64,000 bases of DNA from Blastomussa wellsi. Lineage: Eukaryota > Cnidaria > Anthozoa > Scleractinia > Plerogyridae. This document shows, piece after piece, positions 45,801-61,416 of this stretch. The translations under genes and the position numbers were made by a program. The notes under the pieces were generated by a model. That model was not told the origin of the DNA. It worked only from the letters and a program-made list of their open reading frames with translations, and did no database searches. Numbering within the stretch: the stretch's first letter is position 1; every line of letters begins with the position of its first letter. Location of the stretch: positions 2,369,347 to 2,433,346 of the forward strand of contig OX393568.1 in NCBI GenBank assembly GCA_947652115.1, given 5' to 3'.

Positions 45801-48800
45801 GTATGGTATTTCGTTTTCCCATGGATGGTACACTAGTCCATTGCTGGCATATCGGTCAGCACTGAATTCACAGGCACTATCAGAGTAAAGTGTCTTGCCC
45901 AAGACCTTGATGCAGTGACCCAGCAAGTACTCAAACCCAAACCACTCGATACAGAATCTAGTGCATGAACCATTAGACCACCACGCCTTGCAGTAACTTA
46001 CACACAATCACACTCACTTCACTAGCTGCGTATCCGGGATATATTTCCACTCCTAAGGCTTCTGCCTGCTCACCCAACCAGCGAACAAAGTTCCCAAGTC
46101 GTACAATATAGTTGCCATGGTTGTGCATGGGTAACCCTGGTAAAAAAGGACAATGACCTTGTTGATACAGGAATAAAGTCCTTCACATGGACAATGGGAA
46201 AATGGGCAAATATAACATTACAAGACATCAAAGTGCAACCTAGACTGGATCCTTAGATTACAGAAATACGTGGCAAGAGTCATTCTTAATATCAAGTGTC
46301 CCGGGATGTCCCATTGTCTCAGTTGTTCTACAAATTGAGCTGGATGACTATAAATCAACGCATAGAGTACTTTACGTCTGTATTCATTTGATGTACAAAA
46401 GTATTAATACATCTAGTCCTAATTATCTACATAATAGGTTTGAGTATGTTAAGGATAAACACCAAATCAACACAAGATCAGCCACAAATGGAAACCTGTT
46501 TATACCAAAGCTACAGTATATCTTTGAAGACAGGACAAAGATCTTTCCAGTGCAGAGGAGTACATGCTTGGAACAAAAACATACAAAACAAGGTTTGTGA
46601 ACTCTTACGTGTTCTCCATCACTGCAAACTGCTATAGCAGACTATACCTGGCAATATGGGGACAGGAATTCTTCCCTTTTCTGTGAGGATTGCAAATTTG
46701 TCGTCCTTGACTGGTGTATTGAGTGGCGCCTAGCAGATTAGAGCAACACCACATTACTAAGTGCAACCACATCAGACAGCATTTTAATAATTGATAAGAC
46801 TATGTCCACTGATAAAACTGTAAGATGCTGTTGGGTTCCGTTTACATAAATAGAAGAAAATGCTATGGTTGCTGAGATCTTCCTGGTGCTAGGACCATAC
46901 TACCTCTCAGACAAAATGATCCTAGCACTAGAGCCAATTACAACTGTTCGCAACTAAACTGAAAGCTGAAACTAAGTAATGCTCGGTTGATACTTGTACC
47001 AGGATGATCCCAACACTAGGAATAAGCTGTTTTCATGTGCATTGGGTTGATGTAAGGAGGCATGGGTTAAAGTGTTGGACTTAAAATCTGTAACTGACAG
47101 CTTCAAGTCTCGTTCTGACCACTAGCTGGCGTCATTCTGAGTATCCTCAAGTTCAACTTCTCAGCTATCCTTATAAATAGCCAACTGCCTCTGCCATCTG
47201 GGATTCTTAACCTTGTTATGTTTATTTCTTTACAATATTTGTTTCAATGTTTGTTCACATTGACCCTGAAAAGTCTCATTGGACAGTGGTTGGATTAACT
47301 CTGTATGCATCATCATCATCATCATCATCATCATCAACATCTTTGTTGTCATCGTCATCATCGTTATCTCGATAATCATCGTCATTACTAAGTGGAATAC
47401 TCTAAAACATCTAAATTAATAAGCACTGATTGATTGGTAAATGCATACTGCTGGATAATGACCATCCTTGAGAAACATTTTGTAATATTACTATTTTGGA
47501 CACTTCTTGAACAGTAAAATCTACCACTTTACCTGCAAAACATATTGAATAAAACAAAAAAATATCCTAACACACACAATCATTACAAGCCATACTTGTT
47601 GCTGTACATGTATACATTATTTCCCTCACCCCTTTGTCCTTCCAATCAGGCATAAGCTCATTGAGAGCTCGTGGTTCAAGGCAAGCTCCAGAGAGAGTGT
47701 GTCCACCTAAAAATTTAATTCAGAAATCTTGATGAAAGTCAAAGACAAAATTCTTTCACACTAAATAAGCCAAGGAAGTGAACAAAATGTTTGACTCAAC
47801 CAAATTTCCCAATGCTAGAAAATAGTAAATATTATTAAACAAACAATTCAGTAACTCTCTCGTCTGTCTCTTGAAATACAGTTATTAATATTTGAACCAG
47901 TCATCACTGTCAGTTAAATGTTGCCAAGAGGCTGATGCAAGAAATGATTCTGGTCACTGGGACTGGATTTAATCTTCTTTGCTTATCCATTTTGTCCTGT
48001 GCCACACAAAGCATCCTGTTTACAAGCTAATTAGGCACGCTTGACAAACAAATTCGTAATTTAGATCACAAGAGGTGGGTAGGAGGTGTTGGGCTGTCAC
48101 GCAATCACATCTATATTTTGTTACATCAGCTTGATCAACGAGAACTCTTCTGTTTGTGGCGTCTCTTGTGAAGACTGAGGGCGCCTAAAGCTACATATAC
48201 ATATTCCAGTTGTTTGACATGCAAAGGTAGTTTTTCCGCGATTACATAACATAACATAAAATGCATGGAACCGGCGGGAGCGAGAACAGTGAGTGGGGAT
48301 TCAATGCAATTCTCTCACCAATTTCCGAAGCTTTCTCAACAAGACAAACTCTAATATCTTTTTCATTTTCTTCTGCTAGTTGCTTCAGTCTGATTGCTGC
48401 AGATAAACCAGCCGGCCCACCCCCAACTATGACTACATCGGCTTCGTCCGAAAATCTCTCCATGTCCACATCTACAAAATCAAAACGCTTCAAGTTTAGA
48501 CGAGAAATTCACTCAAGTCACGAAGATGAATGAAACGCCACTTGGAAAACTCTTTCAACAATGAAGTTTTGTGCTTATACCTTTCCATCTCGAGTCAGTT
48601 TCTCGTGGTACAATCGTGTAATGCGTGGTGATTTTAGGCACAGACTCACTTGAATATAAGCGGTTGCAAAAGAGAGGTCGCAGTGCTGAAATCGTAAACA
48701 AGTTTTATTTATTAAGGTTAGAAAGACATGATAAAGACGAAGGACAAAGTATTGAAAACGGCAAGTACTCACCTCTCTGCGCACTTCGTCCAAGATTCAA

Positions 48801-48818
48801 CAGTCGATTATTCCACAT
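39846..48818 (-). CDS. ETFDH: Electron transfer flavoprotein-ubiquinone oxidoreductase (ETFDH)
   Basis: Fourteen coding exons, all in phase: 48773-48818, 48581-48685, 48319-48471, 47630-47706, 46648-46729, 46018-46136, 45108-45185, 44467-44613, 43796-43861, 43558-43632, 43013-43063, 42250-42342, 41430-41598, 39846-40414; 609 aa (human 617). The enzyme sits on the inner mitochondrial membrane and passes electrons from ETF through FAD and a 4Fe-4S cluster to ubiquinone. The first exon ([15 protein letters not shown]) fits a short mitochondrial presequence. Exon 3 has the FAD Rossmann motif [13 protein letters not shown]. Later come [31 protein letters not shown] and G-T-H-T-A-M-K-S-G. The last exon holds all cluster cysteines (R-F-C-P-A-G and N-C-V-H-C-K-T-C) and ends in [10 protein letters not shown]. 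Nothing looks broken. Confidence 0.97.
40440..40612. mobile_element. Foldback MITE, second copy of the 27395 family
   Basis: Shares GCATTGTTTCCAGTTTCCCTTGGGAC-like and CCCAGGAGAAATTGG blocks and the arm words AAATTTTGG and AACAAGGTGTATTGTGGG with 27395-27577. Located in ETFDH intron 13. Confidence 0.75.
41813..42005. mobile_element. 193-bp MITE with CAGGGGCGGATCCAGG-type ends and 5-bp TSD
   Basis: Left end CAGTGGTGGATCCAGG, right end CCTGGATCCGCCCCTG, flanked by TTATG at 41808-41812 and 42006-42010. hAT-like by its end sequence, without coding capacity. ETFDH intron 12. Confidence 0.85.
43184..43425. repeat. Cluster of GTTGTCGACAAC palindromes
   Basis: Palindromic words close to TAGTTGTCGACAACTA occur about five times (near 43184, 43249, 43326, 43374 and 43409) in ETFDH intron 10. 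They may be the ends of nested foldback copies. Confidence 0.7.
45365..46005 (-). repeat. SINE family A split by a 407-bp foldback element
   Basis: The SINE tail is at 45365-45401 and its body and head at 45809-46005 (TTTTCCCATGGATGG, CAAGACCTTGATGCAGTGAC, CTAGTGCATGAACCATTAGA). Between them 45402-45808 is a DNA element with inverted ends TACTGTATTTATTCGATTAA and TTAATCGAATAAGTATGGTA. ETFDH intron 6. Confidence 0.75.
47050..47340 (+). repeat. SINE family B copy with (CAT)n
   Basis: The tRNA-like head is near 47055-47130. The body has CCATCTGGGATTCTTAACC, TTTACAATATTTGTTTC and GTTCACATTGACCC, ending near a (CAT)n run at 47306-47334. ETFDH intron 4. Confidence 0.7.
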
Positions 48819-49190
48819 GTGCCTACCAAAACACTACAATCACAGATGAAGAACAAAACTAAACTTCATTGATGAAAAATATGACAACACGCAACACTCC
48901 AAAGGTCAAACTTCCGCGCGTAGTGTTGCTTGCTATACCGCTGAGTGGTGGGCTCGATTTCCAGCCGTTTTGGGAGTCCCCTGCACAAAACGGCTTGGAA
49001 ATCGAGTGGCGAATCGCATACAAATTCGAAAACGAAATGTCACGAACAGTCACGGACATAACACGAACACAGCACGAACAAGCTCGCGAACACATCGTTT
49101 GGGAAGTTTCTGAAAATATGCTGGAGGAAGAAACGGTGAACTGATTCGAATTGTGGTCTTTTGAACCTGGGATAGAGGAAAAAGCGTACT
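48819..49190. promoter_or_regulatory. Bidirectional promoter ETFDH / TMEM184C with hairpin
   Basis: 372 bp separate the start codons. A strong inverted repeat sits inside: CTCGATTTCCAGCCGTTTTG (48953-48972) and CAAAACGGCTTGGAAATCGAG with one extra base (48986-49006), separated by 13 bases. An open frame on the plus strand across this area (48869-49144) resembles nothing I know. Confidence 0.6.
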
Positions 49191-54128
<4,938 letters not shown>

Positions 54129-54179
54129 CGTCGTGCTTCTTGCATATTTATGAATTCCAGGGACCGGTTGTTAACGGAG

Positions 54180-54300
54180 TGTGGGAAGGCTCCCATATTA
54201 CAAACAAACGATTCGCTCCAACGAAGGGCTAACGCTCGAAACGTCAGCTCTCGAATCTCTTTACGGTGGCCAATTCACATGATCAACCCCAGTTGATAAA
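54180..54300 (+). mobile_element. Penelope-like terminal fragment with hammerhead-like fold
   Basis: ACGAAGGGCTAACGCTCGAAAC at 54221-54242 is followed by GTCAGCTCTCGAATC, and then by TTTACGGTGGCCAATTCAC and GTTGATAAAACC. I remember this arrangement from Penelope-like elements of invertebrates. GATTCG (54210-54215) pairs with CGAATC (54252-54257) as outer stem I, GGGC pairs with GCTC as stem II, and GAAA-CGTC is present. The CTGANGA box reads CCAACGA, so the ribozyme is probably dead. Confidence 0.6.
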
Positions 54301-54385
54301 ACCAAATTATATTCATTTGTTATACTTCCCACTGACGTAGCACCACAGTTTCTTTAGACACTTACCCCCTCTATCGATTGGGCTC

Positions 54386-54416
<31 letters not shown>

Positions 54417-54722
54417 ATGGGCTATTGACTCAGAGGCCATGAGACCAACTAGAAAGCATAGAAAGTATATATTTATCTAATAATGAGCTCAAATACTCGT
54501 CCGAAACTTCAGCAAAATGCAATTCAGCCGCCAGTGTTTTGGTTTTCAAAGCCAGCGCTTTCGCTACTAGTGGGCTATAACATATAGCCTGGTAGTAGCT
54601 CAACCAATCAGAACGCAGCATTGATAATAGACCACTAGTTGGATTTTACTAAAGTGATTTATCCAGTGGATAGCGTTATTTACCCTTTGATCAGCCGGAG
54701 CCACAGTTTCCTGACCAAAAGA

Positions 54723-54890
54723 ATAGACCAATTCCGATATATTAAAATTCTAACATGGCGCCGAGGCTTAGGGGAATAAAACAAAAGAAATTATTTATTC
54801 ATCCCTAAGCCTCGATGCAAAATCTTTTGTTTTATTCCCCCAAGCCTCGGTGACATGTTAGAATATTAATATATAGGAATTGGTCTGTTC
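54723..54890. mobile_element. 168-bp foldback element
   Basis: Ends AGACCAATTCCGATATATTA and TAATATATAGGAATTGGTCT. The inner arms CCGAGGCTTAGGGGAATAAA and TTTATTCCCCCAAGCCTCGG are complementary. One arm also occurs at 15024-15095. Confidence 0.85.
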
Positions 54891-55237
54891 AGTTAGCCTG
54901 GTGGCTGCAGGGAGGCTAGAGTTCAGTCAGGTGAGACGAATCGAGGTTCAGAAGGAAGTCCCGGGTGTCTTTCAAGTTTGTTTGAGTGTCCCGGATGTTA
55001 GCACTGAATACCTCCTACCGTTGTAAACATTTCCTGAAGTCGCGATTGACTAGACACATTTTTCACCAAAGAAAACAAGATTGCAAATCATGAAAAAAAA
55101 ACTGCAAAGAAATAAAGAACAGAATCTTAACGGACTGAGTGATTGTCGTGCTAATATTTGTAACAATTCTCCCGCTATTGCCTGTTCAAAATAACTGAGG
55201 AATAAGATGGCCAAGCAGTGTGCCGGCAGCCATGACA

Positions 55238-55515
55238 ACATGGGAGGCGCGGTGGCGTAAAGAGAATGACGCGCTGGATTCCGGATCGTACGGTCCGACT
55301 TCAAGCCTCAGCCAGGGCACTGTGTTGTGTTCTTGGGCAAGACGCTTTACTCTCACAGTGCCTCTCTCCATCCAGATGTAGAAATGGAAACTGGTGAATT
55401 TTATACTGGGTGGGGGGGGGGGGGGGTAACCATGCGATTAACCAACATCCCATCCAGGGTGGAGTAGAAATACTTTTGGTCGCTTCATTCCACAGAAACC
55501 GAGATGGCCTTGGCA
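55238..55515 (+). repeat. SINE family A copy
   Basis: Head GGAGGCGCGGTGGCGTAAAG, then TTCTTGGGCAAGACGCTTTA, CTCTCACAGTGCCTCTCTCC, a G-run, CATCCCATCCAGG and GTCGCTTCATTCC. Confidence 0.85.
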
Positions 55516-56379
55516 GACTGGCGCCGACGAAGACTTTTATTAATATTTCTACCTGATTGTAGAAATGAATACCAGTTAATTCAAAGTGATTCAATGCTGC
55601 GGGGTTACTCTGTGGTGACTTGCATGCCATCAAGGGGGATAAGGGGAGTAGAAATATTATTTGTGTCATTGGTGCTTTCGAATGGTCGCTAATCTGATGG
55701 GGGGAGGGGATGGACTCGTCAGCTTTTTGCAGTTCGCTTTTGCGCTGGAATAAAACCTTGGTATTGTGTACCGCTTCTTTTGAAAGGATTGAATGCTTGC
55801 TGTTTACCAGACTATGCACGCGCAACTATCCGGCATGAGGGATAACGGGGATAAAAAGGGAATGCTTTTGTTGTTGATATAACAGTTGAATGTTCTAAAT
55901 TCCTTGCTTGTGGAAGATAGAGCAAAGTAAAGCCTACTAAACCAAACTGGTTCATAGCTGCCGGCACTGGCATGAACTAAAACCAGGAACACCGGAACAT
56001 CACAAAAACACGGAGCACCCCCGGACACCAGAAATACTCCTTCCCCTCCCCCCCCCTAGGGATGGGATGCTAGCCCATCGCGCGTTACTCCTCGGCATTC
56101 TTGTCAGGCTGCCACAACATATTTCTCATACTCCTGGATTGATAGAGGCACTGCGAGTGTCTTGCCCAAGAACACCCTTCATTTTAATTTCTTCCTTTTG
56201 CAGTGGCTGTACAGTGAATTAGAAAACTTATTGTTTAGAAGCTATCGTTTATTATACTCATAGTTCATGATGTTTGCTATCTCTGAATACTCAGCACGAC
56301 AATGCTGCGTTAACCTTCACGGAAAGATCCTAACTAACAAACTTGACGCGGTGACCACGCTGGTTGACAGATTACAAAT

Positions 56380-59032
56380 TTAACGCCATAGAAACATCTG
56401 TCGCTGTTGTTGTGGCCGTTGTTGTTGTTGTTGCTGCTGCTGAAGTTGGACCGTCAAGTTTCCAAGCATCTTTTTAAGCATGGCGTTTTCCCTTTCCAGT
56501 TCATCTATCTTTCTTGCGATTGAGAGATCTTTGAGGCGTTTTGCTTCTCGGGATTTCTTTGCCGACATGTTGTTTCTAGAGCGTTTTCTCCAGTACCTCT
56601 CATCTTTGAATTCATCCGGGACAGCACATCTCCCTCGTTTCCATTCCTTGTCAAAACCCTGATCCTTACTGTGGCATTTAGTAACAGAGTCAGCATAATT
56701 CGGGCTATACGCCTTCTGTTGCGGTAAAAAATGAAGAAAATTACTTCCGGAGGTGTCGACTTCCGGTTGTGGAAACGAAACGCTAGGTTTTTGCGCAACA
56801 GGATTGGATAAAGCAACAGTAGCGCTAACATCGAAATCAACACCCGCGGTCTTGTATGTCATCATATTGCACGGTTGCACCTGTATCGACATGCTTGTGC
56901 CGCTCATTTTGGGGCCTCTCTTCTGTGCTGAATCTGGTCTTATCTGTTGGGACGAATCTAAAGATTCAAGCCACTCTAAGGCAGACGAGACCATGTCAAG
57001 CCTGGTTAGTTCAGGTGTCAGTTGGAAATCAAAGTGCTCTTGATTAAGGCTGTTAAGATGAACGCCATAACCATCCATTCCGTCGTCTGAAAACGCAGCT
57101 GAACAAGGAGCCTGATTGCTTGATGAACTGTCTGTCGCTTGTGCACTCAGACCAAAACTATCCAAACCTACCAAGGTAACGTTTATTAGAAATGAAACAT
57201 TTGGAGCTATACCATTTGTGAGTTAGCATAGTGTGTTCAAAACAGTTCTTTTTAATAATTAAAACAGCGAGAAGGAGTTGAGTGTGCTCAAGAACTCAAA
57301 CCCCTAGCTAGTACGAGAGTGACCACCCCCTCCCTCTTACGTTTGCGCTCGTTCAATCCCCCCATCCAACTCCCACCCCCGATTTTTTGGAAGTTTGGAA
57401 GAAGTTGCCCCCTCCTCTACACCCGAGTCAACTTTGCGTTTCTCGCACCAAAAGGTTCTCCAAGCCAGGGTAAAGGCCCAGGGAACGAGGTAATCACCAA
57501 CTGGCAATAAAAATTTGGTCGTGTTATTTGTTTTGTTTGGACAATTACGAAAGTGTATGTGGTTCGAGTGCCTGCATTAACGGGGTAAAATTATAAAGGA
57601 TCACACGGATGGCATTTCAGAATGTGGCCGTTTGCCATATTTACGGGATGATCGCATTAACCGGGTTTTCCTATAAGAAAATGTATGGGCATTTCGCCGG
57701 GACCAAAAAAATTGATTGTACAGCGGGTTTCCGTTGGCAAACCTGCTACCAGGGACAACTTTTTTCCACATAAACATGCCCTAAGTTGTAGTGTTTTCTC
57801 TCTCTGCCAGAATGACGACATTGAAAAGGGAAGAGGTTAATTTTAGAACTTTCTCATTCTCGATCATTGGGTGTTAGTCTCATTCGTGAGGCTGGAATGT
57901 CAAAAATGTGAGATCACATTCAAACTCATTAATAATTCATCACGTTAAAAAGTGGGAAATCAGAACCGTAACCGTGGTTTGGAAATGCGATCTTACATGT
58001 AATTAGCATACATTTTTACGATTTTATTTCTTCGTTTTCTCCGTAGTTTTAGTTTCGATTGAGAAGTTCGTTAAAACACTCCGCTGCGCGCCGTATATTT
58101 TCAACTCTCTTCTCGGTGTTTGGAAATGTGATGAAACACTGTCTCTCGCGTTTGATATATTACTTCAAAATTGTTTCAACACCCCTTAGATTCGCCCCTC
58201 GTGGGATTGATCAATATATAGCTATTCATTTTTTCTTGTTGCTCCTGATCCATATATGGTCTGTCATATTGTTCCATCATGGTTGGGAAGTGACGCAAAA
58301 AAAATAATTAAAAGTGAATTTTGCATAAATTACTGACAAATACAACACTACAGGAATTCAGATTGGTTTCTCAGAAAACCCTTTGAAAATCGTTCACACT
58401 TGTAATTCGTATTATAGCCCTATACGTTTTATTCTAAAGCTAAGCGGCAAATGAAATAACCTTTTGGGTAAATCTAATTTTGCAGAGAATCTAATCAATT
58501 AAATAAAATGTACTATGACCCGAGAATGAATTCCGGAATAAAACTGCCAGGTTGGATTCACTAATCTCAGCAAAAACCAGCATTAGGAAGATGATTTGGC
58601 CTCCAGTTTAAATCTAGTGACGTTAGCAAGCAAATGAAATTCTTGGTAGCCCAACTAGCTAATCAGTGTCTTTGACTCAGCCTTTAGAAGAAAGTAAGTA
58701 CGCATTCGATCGAGTTGTCCTGTGAGTAAACAGGACGAACTTTTTGAGTTCATATTTATATATATATAAATTTTGAATAAACGTGTATGTTATGTTATGT
58801 TACTTTTTAAAACCTCAGTGCATTTGAGAGTTTTGACTTGTTCGACAGACGCTTGCAGGGGAACTTTACACATTGACTATATTTCTACAAATTCAGTATG
58901 AAGGCGTGCCTTTATATTGTACCTTCCAAAAAATTAAATAGAAAATGTTTGAGGCACTAGAAAAATATAGTACTTCTTTCTTTAAACCAATGTAAAGCAA
59001 ACTCTACCTGGAAATGAACAAGGGGCGGCCAT
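56380..59032 (-). CDS. PAR/NFIL3-type bZIP transcription factor A
   Basis: Two coding exons: 59008-59032 (M-A-A-P-C-S-F-P and the first base of a Gly codon) and 56380-57167; 270 aa. The intron (57168-59007) is phase 1. The bZIP domain starts near residue 199: D-E-R-Y-W-R-K-R-S-R-N-N-M-S-A-K-K-S-R-E-A-K-R as basic region, then a leucine zipper with heptad positions I-D-E-L, A-M-L and M-L. It belongs to the PAR/E4BP4 group (DBP, TEF, HLF, NFIL3), which binds TTAYGTAA D-boxes and often has circadian output roles. The upstream 190 residues are Ser/Gln-rich and unlike known domains. The protein ends in a poly-Gln tail (eight in a row, then R-P-Q-Q-Q), coded by CAG/CAA repeats at 56401-56450. It is paired head to head with bZIP B, which has the same intron position and phase. 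Which vertebrate PAR gene it matches cannot be told. Confidence 0.88.
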
Positions 59033-59915
59033 TTTCAGCTGTCTTTCATGAAACTGACGGAATCTGCAACGATGGCTGGACGCTTCGATCAGCTCAGAGC
59101 GCTTTGCATCGACGGCTGATTAGGCGCAGAGTTAACTTTGTTTTTCTACTTTTTCACGGACAGTCGTGTATATGTATTAATTAATCGCGAAGAAAAAGTA
59201 TTTTACAGCTGTTAATACCAATTCGATGCCTTAAACACCTTTCGGAACTAATGAAGTTTATCCCCTATGTCAATGCTTGCGAATGTTTGTTTGTATCTCG
59301 AGAACGATGTAATATGTGGATGGGTGATAATTGGAAATATGTGGTGCATTTTCGATTTATATTGGTCACAATGTAATCAAACGGCGTCCGGTTGATGTTT
59401 TCGTCTGCCGAACACTTCGCACTAGTTCTTTGTACAAGCAAGTATAGTTTCTCGTTTTCCTTTGTCTTTTGAGCATGAAGCTAAAATGCGAGTTTAAGAA
59501 CCTGTGACTTTGTTCTTTGTTTTTGAGCTATTGTTTCTTTGTCTGTATTGTTTCGAGGTTCTTCGTTGTCTTGTTCGTTCTTTGTTTTACAGGTGAGCCA
59601 AAAATGCGATAAACAAGCTTGCAAAGAAGTGGCAAGGAAAGCCTGAAACTGTGAAGAAACATGAAAAATGACGGTGAAAAGGCTCCCCAGAAGTGCTAGA
59701 CATCTGAGACGATTTCAAAGTAAACTTAAATTTATATTTGTATCAAAAAATTGTTATCTGTCCCACAACTTGAAGTGTTCGAGTTCACCTTGTGGCTGTT
59801 TTGTACTGCATATGCATATTAATTTTACTTGATTGAGATTTTCAGTCCAAGTCAAGATAAAACAATAATCAAGGTGGTTGGTGAAATATTGTTTCAAGGC
59901 GAGAACACTGAGCCT

Positions 59916-60075
59916 CAGGGGGCGGATCTAGGGGTAGGGTGCAGGGGCTTCGCACCCCTCCCTGAGATGACCGGCGACTCTCTAATATAACTTGCATTCT
60001 GCTTACGTCACCCGTCAATTACGTCATTCCTTAGTGGTACACCCCCTCCTGAGAAAGATCCTGGATCCGCCCCTG
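59916..60075. mobile_element. 160-bp MITE with CAGGGGGCGGATC ends and 5-bp TSD
   Basis: Left end CAGGGGGCGGATCTAGG and right end CTGGATCCGCCCCTG, flanked by AGCCT at 59911-59915 and 60076-60080. The interior matches 36585-36745. Confidence 0.85.
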
Positions 60076-60108
60076 AGCCTTCGTCTTCCAAGACAACGTA
60101 GAAAGGTT

Positions 60109-60329
60109 TGAGGCCCCATTAGGGGAGGGGGGGGGGGGGTTTGACTATCCCATATCCCATTAATTGTTGGCCTAAATATCCCGTTAATTGCGGTGGTTTG
60201 TATCTGCAACGTTTATGTTCGATATCCCCGAATCTCCCGTATCCCGTTAAGTTTTTCCCCAAAATATCCCGTATCCCTATGATTTTTTACCCAAATATCC
60301 CGTATCCCCAAAAACCTAATAGGGCCTCA
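60109..60329. mobile_element. Foldback element with internal ATCCCGTATCCC repeats
   Basis: Ends TGAGGCCCCATTAGG and CCTAATAGGGCCTCA. The interior carries five or more copies of words like AATATCCCGTATCCC in direct orientation, next to a G-run at 60125-60139. Confidence 0.75.
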
Positions 60330-61416
60330 GGTTTACCGTGTGTAAATCTTTATAGTTGTAGTCAGCATGTATGCACTCTCAAATGGTATTCCTTACACAC
60401 CCCTTTCGAGGTCGTGGAGAACAGGAGAAAGGACATTCAGGGTGGGAACCGCGCGAGAGAGCGAGACAGAAAATCGTTTATTAAAAACATCACCTTGCAA
60501 TCCATGACTGAATTAAACAAATATGACCTGCCCACTGACATAAGTCACACACATGTAGTATATAGCGTGTTCCAGCCATAAGGGAGCGTATAGATATTAA
60601 CGAATAAAAACAACGAATTCTCTTAAAGGGTACAGCTATCAGATTTTGACGAGGAAATGACAAGACAGATCTTTAAACTCTCTCGATCGTTGACTCTGTG
60701 AAGTTCAAAATGAAATCACAAACAGGTGAAATGTACTTTTAAGAATTTTCAAACCCAATATGAACCCAATATGAACCCCATATGTTTCGCTCAGTTCGGC
60801 CCCTCGTTTACGGAACACGAGGATACTCGTGTGTCTTCGAAGAAGATTGCGTAAGCGAACCTGCCACGCGCGTTGCGTTACAATTACATAATCAAACTGT
60901 GACATGTATATTTTCGATTTCAGAGTCTTTACAACTTTAGATAAAGTGCAATTAACCTAAGGTATGGATTCCAATTTTGTAAATGTATAGTTTTCAAATG
61001 TAACAGTTTGTCTTTTTCGCTAAACCAGGAGATCCATCCACGTTTCGCTAGGTCACACATTCAGTCACCCGCTCCAAAGTCACGCCACGCCAACTTTGCA
61101 CGTGAATCATCGAATGTGTTTCTCATGCATAAATTTGCAATGTGACTCGACGATTTTTGCTGGGAGAAAACGCGTGACTCTCAACGTGACTCAGTTGAAC
61201 ACAACCAATCAAAACCCATCAAAAGTTTCGTTATATAATTACTTTATGTAAATTAATTTATGCTCAGGCTTCATTTCACGAATTTGCACGTGCTGTCAGC
61301 TCGTAAATAAACTACCGGCGTTTTTGCAGTGGCGTTAGTTCGAGTAGAACACAGTACGAGACAGAGTAGGCGATCGCAGCAGAATAAAATACTCTCGTCG
61401 GTCTTTTTCAAAACAC

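Larger units (their letters stand above)
54129..56379. other. Tail-to-tail intergenic region TMEM184C / bZIP A
   Basis: About 2.25 kb made almost wholly of repeats: a Penelope-like terminal fragment (54180-54300), a foldback (54723-54890), a SINE A (55238-55515) and a diverged SINE A fragment on the minus strand (56030-56175). No coding exon recognised. A short inverted repeat also lies at 54378-54440 (GCTCTGAGTCAATAGCCCAT and its complement). Confidence 0.65.
59033..61416. promoter_or_regulatory. Shared upstream region of the bZIP pair
   Basis: About 2.4 kb between the divergent start codons. It contains two MITEs (59916-60075, 60109-60329). Nearer bZIP B there is a run of bZIP-type sites: TTGCGTAA (60847-60854), TTGCGTTA (60873-60880), TTACATAA (60884-60891) and TTATGTAA (61244-61251). 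Two CACGTG E-boxes sit in the same TTGCACGTG context (61099-61104, 61287-61292), and a CCAAT box lies at 61204. No TATA box position could be fixed for bZIP A. Confidence 0.6.

Noticed and set aside
47300..47340. CRISPR-like or regulatory array at the CAT repeats
   Set aside because: Simple trinucleotide microsatellite in a eukaryotic intron, with no spacers.
48869..49144. 91-codon open frame in the ETFDH/TMEM184C promoter
   Set aside because: It spans the hairpin, stops just before the TMEM184C start, and resembles no family; more likely 5'UTR or promoter DNA.
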